A DNA stretch of 64,000 bases from Paraburkholderia metrosideri (GTDB lineage Bacteria; Pseudomonadota; Gammaproteobacteria; Burkholderiales; Burkholderiaceae): contig NZ_CAJHCP010000012.1 of assembly GCF_904848625.1 (NCBI RefSeq), positions 62,001-126,000 on the forward strand. Direction: 5' to 3'. Under the pieces are notes generated by a model. The model was given only the letters and a program-made list of their open reading frames with translations, had not been told where the DNA came from and made no database searches. A program made the position numbers and the translations under genes. Shown here in pieces: positions 59,584-64,000 of this stretch. The first letter of the stretch is position 1. Every line of letters begins with the position of its first letter.

Positions 59584-60894
59584 TCAGTGTTGCTGCGATT
59601 TACGGTAGGCCATCACGCCTGCTACCGTGTAGAAGCTGCCGAAGACCACAATTCTATCATTCTCTGACGCTCGTTTTAGCGCGTCTTGGAAAGCCTCTGC
59701 CGGAGTGGCATAGCGCGTAATGCTGCTGTCGCCGCTGTCCTCGACACCCTGTTCGCGCAACGCCGCCTCGAGTTGTTCCGCCGATGCCGCCCGCGGAGTC
59801 GGCAAATCGGCTACGCACCAATGGTCGATATCGCCCTTCAGATGCGTCAGCACGCCCGCAATGTCCTTATCGCGCATTGCACCGAATACCGCGTAGGTGT
59901 ACGGGAAGAACCCCATATTGCCCAGGTTTTGCGACAAAACAGCGGCTGCATGCGGATTGTGGCCGACGTCCAGCACGATGGCCGGCTTGCCAGGCAACAC
60001 CTGAAAACGGCCAGGCAGTTCCACATTGGCGAGGCCGAGACGGATGTCCTGCGCCGACACCGGCAAACGGTCACGCAGCGTTTCGAGCCCTGCCAACGCC
60101 GCCGACGTGTTGATTAATTGATTTGCGCCTCGCAATGCCGGATAGGCGAGCGCCGAACGCCGCATGGTCGGGCCGACGTAGCTCCATTGCTGGCGCTCGC
60201 TGCCCGCCTGGCCTTCGTAGCGAAAATCACGGCCGAATAGCCACAATTCGGCGCCAATTTTTTCCGCGTGATCGATCAACGATTGCGGCGGCACCGGATC
60301 GGCGCAGATCGCCGGCTTGCCCGGGCGGAAAATGCCCGCCTTTTCGAAGGCAATTTTCTCGCGCGTATCGCCGAGATACTCCGTGTGATCAATATCGATG
60401 CTGGTAATGATCGCGCAATCTGCATCGAGGATATTGACTGCGTCGAGCCGGCCGCCCAGGCCAACTTCGAAAATCACCGCGTCCAGCTTGCGCGAGGCGA
60501 ACAGGCTCATGATTGCCAGCGTCGTGAACTCGAAGTAAGTCAGCGAAACCGGCTCGGCGAGACTCAAACGCGCGGCTTCGACGGCTTCGAAGTGCAGTAG
60601 CAGATCAGCGTCGCTCGCCATCGAGCCATTCACCCTCGCCCGCTCATTGAACGTCAGCAGATGCGGCGACGTGTGACATCCCACCGTGAAACCCGCGCGC
60701 AGCAGAATGGATTCGAGGATCGCGCACGTCGAGCCCTTGCCGTTGGTCCCGCCGACTGTGATGACAGGACACTCAAACGACAATTGCATCGCGTCGCGCA
60801 CTTGCGAGATACGGCCCAATCCCATGTCGATACCGACTGGATGCGCGGATTCAAGGTGCGTGAGCCACGCGTCGAGGGAAGGGAATGTGGTCAT
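59584..60894 (-). CDS. folC: Bifunctional folylpolyglutamate / dihydrofolate synthase
   Basis: FolC adds glutamate to dihydropteroate and to folates. The 436-residue Mur-ligase-fold protein has the P-loop VGGTNGKGSTCAILESIL (near residue 47), FEVGLGGRLDAVN, SIDIDHTEYLGDTREKIAFEKAGIFR (family signature) and the C-terminal domain motif VLDVGHNPHAA. Length is close to E. coli FolC (422). It starts 275 bases after accD and is followed by the SPOR gene with a 29-base gap. Confidence 0.95.
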   Translation of the reverse strand: MTTFPSLDAWLTHLESAHPVGIDMGLGRISQVRDAMQLSFECPVITVGGTNGKGSTCAILESILLRAGFTVGCHTSPHLLTFNERARVNGSMASDADLLLHFEAVEAARLSLAEPVSLTYFEFTTLAIMSLFASRKLDAVIFEVGLGGRLDAVNILDADCAIITSIDIDHTEYLGDTREKIAFEKAGIFRPGKPAICADPVPPQSLIDHAEKIGAELWLFGRDFRYEGQAGSERQQWSYVGPTMRRSALAYPALRGANQLINTSAALAGLETLRDRLPVSAQDIRLGLANVELPGRFQVLPGKPAIVLDVGHNPHAAAVLSQNLGNMGFFPYTYAVFGAMRDKDIAGVLTHLKGDIDHWCVADLPTPRAASAEQLEAALREQGVEDSGDSSITRYATPAEAFQDALKRASENDRIVVFGSFYTVAGVMAYRKSQQH

Positions 60895-61061
60895 CGAGTG
60901 AATCGCGAGTAAATCGGTTAAGCGGTGGTGCGAATGTGAGCGGGGCGGCTGAGCTGGTTTTTGGCATGCCGCCGGGGGCAGAGTTTATGCGCACAAAGCC
61001 GCGCTTGAGCCACGCAGGCGATCCCGCCGCACAACGAGACCGTGATTATCCTGGAAATGGC

Positions 61062-61098
61062 AGCGCGCCGCTTGATCACTCACGCGGCGCGCTATTTT
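61062..61098 (+). terminator. Plus-strand terminator-like hairpin between accD and folC
   Basis: AGCGCGCCGC (61062-61071) and GCGGCGCGCT (61084-61093) form a perfect 10-bp stem with ATTTTT after it on the plus strand. Both neighbouring genes are on the minus strand, where the hairpin has no T run. Confidence 0.55.
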
Positions 61099-61169
61099 TG
61101 TGACAGATTTATTGGCCAGACACGGCCGCGCCCACTGACGCGACGGTCCGCCATTGCGCGAACGAACGC

Positions 61170-62042
61170 TTACGCGACCGCGTCTGCCGGTTGATGGCTC
61201 AGAAGCGCCATCAATTGGGCAATTTCTTCACGCAGCTTGCGACGGTCGACGATCATATCGACCGCGCCCTTCGTCAGCAGGAACTCGGCGCGCTGGAAGC
61301 CTTCCGGCAGCTTTTCGCGCACGGTTTGTTCAATCACACGCGGGCCGGCAAAGCCGATCAGCGCCTTCGGCTCGGCGATCACCACGTCACCGAGGAACGC
61401 GAAGCTCGCGGACACACCGCCCATAGTCGGGTCGGTCAATACGGAGATGAACGGCAGCTTGGCTTCGGCGAGCTTGGTCAACATGGCCGTGGTCTTCGCC
61501 ATCTGCATCAGAGAAAGCAGGCTTTCCTGCATCCGCGCGCCGCCCGAAGCGGTGAAGCAGATAAACGGCACTTTCTGTTCGAGTGCGTTCTGTGCACCGC
61601 GCGCGAAGCGTTCGCCAACTACCGAACCCATCGAGCCACCCATGAACGAAAACTCGAAGCACGCGACCACGACCGGAATTGTATGGATTGCACCGCCCAT
61701 CACGACCATTGCGTCGGTTTCGTCGGTGTCGTCCATCGCTTCTTTCAGGCGATCCGGGTACTTACGACTGTCCTTGAACTTAAGCGCGTCGACCGGAACG
61801 ATTTCCTGGCCAATTTCGTAGCGCCCTTCCGGATCGAGCAGGCCGTCGAGCCGCTCCCGCGCGCCGATCCGCATGTGGTGGTCGCACTTCGGGCAAACAT
61901 GCAGGTTCGCCTCGACGTCGTTGCGATACAGCACGGCTTCGCAAGACGGACACTTGATCCACAAACCTTCCGGAATTCCCTTGCGGCTTTTCGGATCGGT
62001 CTGTTTGATTTTCGGCGGCAGCAGCTTATCGAGCCAGCTCAT
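61170..62042 (-). CDS. accD: Acetyl-CoA carboxylase carboxyltransferase beta subunit
   Basis: AccD with AccA transfers the carboxyl group from biotin to acetyl-CoA, giving malonyl-CoA for fatty acid synthesis. The 290-residue protein has the N-terminal zinc ribbon with C31, C34, C50 and C53 (KCPSC...VCPKC), then the crotonase-like fold with FEFSFMGGSMGSVVGERF and CFTASGGARMQESLLSLMQMAKT. ATG 62042 (MSWLDKLLPPKI) has AAGGA upstream; the extension to 62099 is not family-like. It lies 78 bases after trpA, the usual order. Confidence 0.96.
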   Translation of the reverse strand: MSWLDKLLPPKIKQTDPKSRKGIPEGLWIKCPSCEAVLYRNDVEANLHVCPKCDHHMRIGARERLDGLLDPEGRYEIGQEIVPVDALKFKDSRKYPDRLKEAMDDTDETDAMVVMGGAIHTIPVVVACFEFSFMGGSMGSVVGERFARGAQNALEQKVPFICFTASGGARMQESLLSLMQMAKTTAMLTKLAEAKLPFISVLTDPTMGGVSASFAFLGDVVIAEPKALIGFAGPRVIEQTVREKLPEGFQRAEFLLTKGAVDMIVDRRKLREEIAQLMALLSHQPADAVA

Positions 62043-62120
62043 ATTGAATCCTTCTGGGGTCAACAGTCGTGCAAACGGCGGGATAAACCCGCCGCACACA
62101 CTACAGCGACAAAATAACTG

Positions 62121-62933
62121 TTATCGGGCAATCGCGACGCTATCGATCGCTCCGCGCACTTCAGCAATGAAGCGCGTGAGCGTTTCGGCAGCGGTTTCGG
62201 GAGCTGCCTGTTCGAGCAATTGGACGATACGGCTGCCGATCACGACGGCATCGGATACTTCGGCCACCAAACGCGCCGTTTGCGCGTCACGAATGCCGAA
62301 ACCGACGCCCACCGGCAGGGGTACGCGCGACTTGATGGCCGGGATTTTACTCGCGATGCTGGAAACGTCCAGATTTGCCGAGCCGGTCACGCCTTTCAAC
62401 GACACGTAATAGACGTAGCCGCTCGCAATTTTACCAACTTCTGCGATGCGCTCATCCGTTGAGGTCGGCGCCAGAAGAAAGATCGGATCGATACCGGCAG
62501 ATCGCATCTGATCGGCGAAATTAACACACTCTTCCGGCGGGTAATCGACAACCAGTACGCCATCGACGCCAGCTTCCTGTGCGGCTTTCGCAAAGGCCTC
62601 TGTACCCATCCGTTCGATCGGATTGGCATAGCCCATCAGCACGACTGGCGTCTTGTCGTTGGTTTCGCGGAAGCGCTTGACGTCGGCGAGAACGTGGCGC
62701 AGCGACACGCCGTGAGCCAAAGCACGCTCCGACGATTGCTGGATCACCGGCCCGTCGGCCATCGGGTCGGAAAACGGCACGCCAAGTTCGATCACATCGG
62801 CGCCGCCAGCGGCGAGCGCGTGCATGAATTCGACCGTGCGAGCCGGGTCGGGATCGCCGGCGGTCATGAACGGAATCAGGCCTTTCTTACCTTCAGCGGA
62901 CAACGCGGCAAACGTGTTCTTGATACGGGACAT
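62121..62933 (-). CDS. trpA: Tryptophan synthase alpha subunit
   Basis: TrpA cleaves indole-3-glycerol phosphate to indole, which passes through a tunnel to TrpB. The 270-residue TIM barrel has catalytic E49 (VIELGVPFSDPMADGP) and D60, identical in position to E. coli, and the phosphate loop GVGFGIRDAQTA and VIGSRIV. It lies downstream of trpB but is separated from it by a DNA methyltransferase gene, an arrangement characteristic of Burkholderia. Confidence 0.97.
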   Translation of the reverse strand: MSRIKNTFAALSAEGKKGLIPFMTAGDPDPARTVEFMHALAAGGADVIELGVPFSDPMADGPVIQQSSERALAHGVSLRHVLADVKRFRETNDKTPVVLMGYANPIERMGTEAFAKAAQEAGVDGVLVVDYPPEECVNFADQMRSAGIDPIFLLAPTSTDERIAEVGKIASGYVYYVSLKGVTGSANLDVSSIASKIPAIKSRVPLPVGVGFGIRDAQTARLVAEVSDAVVIGSRIVQLLEQAAPETAAETLTRFIAEVRGAIDSVAIAR

Positions 62934-62997
62934 GGAATTTTCTCGAATTTGGGTTACTGCGCGTGACTCTTGCGCGCTGACTTGCGCAGCGCGTCAC

Positions 62998-63906
62998 TCA
63001 CTGGACTTCGGTCGGCCGTTGCGTTTTCGCCTTGGCCCGACGCGACACAGGAGGCGTTGCGGCGGCGCTCACGCGCTCGCGCGCTATCGCGCAGTAACTT
63101 TCATTGATCTCATAGCCGACGAATTCACGCTGATGACGGACGCAAGCGACTGCAGTGGTACCGCTGCCCATGAACGGGTCGAGCACGCGCCCGCCCTTCG
63201 GACAGCTGGACAGCACCATGCGCTCGACGATTTCCAGCGGTTTCTGGGTCGGATGCGCGACGCGTTCGGCGTGTTGCCGATGCAGCCGCGATATCGACCA
63301 GAGATCCTTTGGATTATAGCCAAGCTCCAACCACTTGCTTCCCTCAAACAACTTACGCGAACGCGCCTTCTTCGTGACTGCATCGTACGGGATGCGGACG
63401 GGATCGAGATCGAAAAAATAATCCTTCGATACCGCGAAAAAGCCGATGTTGTCGTGCACCGAAGTGAATCGCCGCACTGTGCCGCCCATGCTCGGTACGC
63501 GCCGGTCCCAGATGATTTCGTTGATCATCACGAGTTTTGTCTTCAGAAAGCTGAAGATTTCCGGCGAATACTGCCACGTGCAGAAAATGTAGAGCGAACC
63601 AGACGGCTTGAGCTTGGGAACAGCCAGCTCGAGCCACGCACGCGTCCACGCGAGAAAGTCCTCGCCCGTGCGCATGTCGGAGTCGTTGCCGTAGTCCTTG
63701 CCCAACCCATAAGGCGGATCGCAGACGATCAGATCGATCGACCCGTCCGGAATGTTCGCCACATCGGTCAGAAAATCGCGGTTCAACAGCTGGATGCCGG
63801 CAGGCACCTTCGCCAGTAAGGGCGCGGGCGCCTCGGCCACCGCTACTTCGGTGGCCGGACTCGTAGTTTCTATCGCCGGCTGCGGCTCGTCGAACTCGTC
63901 ACGCAT
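62998..63906 (-). CDS. Orphan beta-class DNA methyltransferase
   Basis: This 302-residue SAM-dependent DNA methyltransferase modifies an exocyclic amino group (N6-adenine or N4-cytosine). DPPYGLGKDYG (motif IV, residues 63-66) comes before the SAM-binding motif VLDPFMGSGTT (residues about 243-251), the order of the beta class. HPTQKPLEIVERMVLSSC lies just before it. No restriction endonuclease gene is next to it, so it is probably a regulatory orphan. It is embedded between trpB (11-base gap) and trpA (64 bases). The same location holds a GTWWAC-type methyltransferase in B. cenocepacia as far as I recall; that specificity is not proven here. Confidence 0.9.
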   Translation of the reverse strand: MRDEFDEPQPAIETTSPATEVAVAEAPAPLLAKVPAGIQLLNRDFLTDVANIPDGSIDLIVCDPPYGLGKDYGNDSDMRTGEDFLAWTRAWLELAVPKLKPSGSLYIFCTWQYSPEIFSFLKTKLVMINEIIWDRRVPSMGGTVRRFTSVHDNIGFFAVSKDYFFDLDPVRIPYDAVTKKARSRKLFEGSKWLELGYNPKDLWSISRLHRQHAERVAHPTQKPLEIVERMVLSSCPKGGRVLDPFMGSGTTAVACVRHQREFVGYEINESYCAIARERVSAAATPPVSRRAKAKTQRPTEVQ

Positions 63907-63917
63907 CGTCGCGGCGC

Positions 63918-64000
63918 TCAGAACTGAATGCCCGATCGCTCAGCGACCGTATGCATGTCCTTGTCGCCACGGCCCGACAAATTGACCAGAAGGACCTTGT
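63918..64000 (-). CDS. trpB: Tryptophan synthase beta subunit, C-terminal end (cut by window edge)
   Basis: The last 26 codons before TGA at 63918-63920 read KVLLVNLSGRGDKDMHTVAERSGIQF, the conserved C-terminus of TrpB (VNLSGRGDKDM). TrpB condenses indole and serine to tryptophan using PLP. The rest of the gene lies beyond the window. It is 11 bases upstream of the methyltransferase start. Confidence 0.93.
   Translation of the reverse strand, partial: KVLLVNLSGRGDKDMHTVAERSGIQF

Noticed and set aside
1..64000. Mobile elements, prophage, CRISPR, rRNA and tRNA genes
   Set aside because: I looked for transposase or integrase motifs, terminal inverted repeats, regularly spaced repeats and cloverleaf-like segments and found none. 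A tRNA search program was not available, so a missed tRNA cannot be fully excluded.

Overview
The window is GC-rich chromosomal DNA from a betaproteobacterium of the Burkholderia sensu lato group, most likely Paraburkholderia. The case rests on gene order and on family-specific genes: dxs-ispA-xseB, polA back to back with a LOG-family gene, DUF2782-thrB-BPSS1780 membrane protein, a DUF3563 miniprotein, and a trpB-DNA methyltransferase-trpA-accD-folC-SPOR-cvpA-purF-metZ block. I see no insertion sequence, prophage, CRISPR array, rRNA or tRNA. Almost all of it is intact core or near-core sequence. Only dxs and trpB are cut, both by the window edges.

Layout. 1-12 kb: isoprenoid precursor operon (dxs, ispA, xseB, minus strand), a divergent stand-alone Rieske oxygenase, a two-domain sulfurtransferase, a Tat-signal dienelactone hydrolase, NDH-2, polA/LOG with start codons one base apart, and a split chromate transporter pair. 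12-22 kb: AMP nucleosidase, DUF2782 protein, homoserine kinase, membrane protein, OhrR/Ohr peroxide-resistance pair with a visible operator, photolyase, TspO, DUF3563 miniprotein, PHB-depolymerase-type esterase and a PAP2 protein. 22-32 kb: molybdate uptake operon modABC with a ModE box and a convergent modE, SDR, tautomerase with divergent LysR regulator, a basic secreted protein, an Xre/RES toxin-antitoxin pair, a metallophosphoesterase and a DUF1345 membrane protein.

32.4-51.1 kb is the centrepiece: seven co-directional genes (glgE, treS-maltokinase fusion, glgB, glgX, treZ, malQ, treY), mostly overlapping, closed by a strong terminator. Together they form a complete trehalose / alpha-glucan cycle. 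TreS plus maltokinase turns trehalose into maltose-1-phosphate, GlgE polymerises it and GlgB branches the product. GlgX debranches, MalQ disproportionates, and TreY/TreZ release trehalose again. The GlgE is about 1150 residues rather than about 660. Its first ~465 residues look like a second GH13 barrel, collinear with the real catalytic domain, that keeps the nucleophile Asp (D171) but has Ala (A200) where the acid/base Glu (E875) sits. This is the most interesting protein feature in the window.

51-64 kb, mostly minus strand: a CNNM/CBS transporter-like protein, a histidine-kinase-like protein with an eroded ATP site, an FKBP isomerase and an AraC regulator (both plus strand), then metZ, purF, cvpA, SPOR protein, folC, accD, trpA, an orphan beta-class DNA methyltransferase and the end of trpB. 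A SAM-II-like riboswitch followed by an intrinsic terminator lies between purF and metZ and probably controls metZ.

All functional statements come from reading motifs, gene order and local DNA patterns by eye. No database search or folding program was run.
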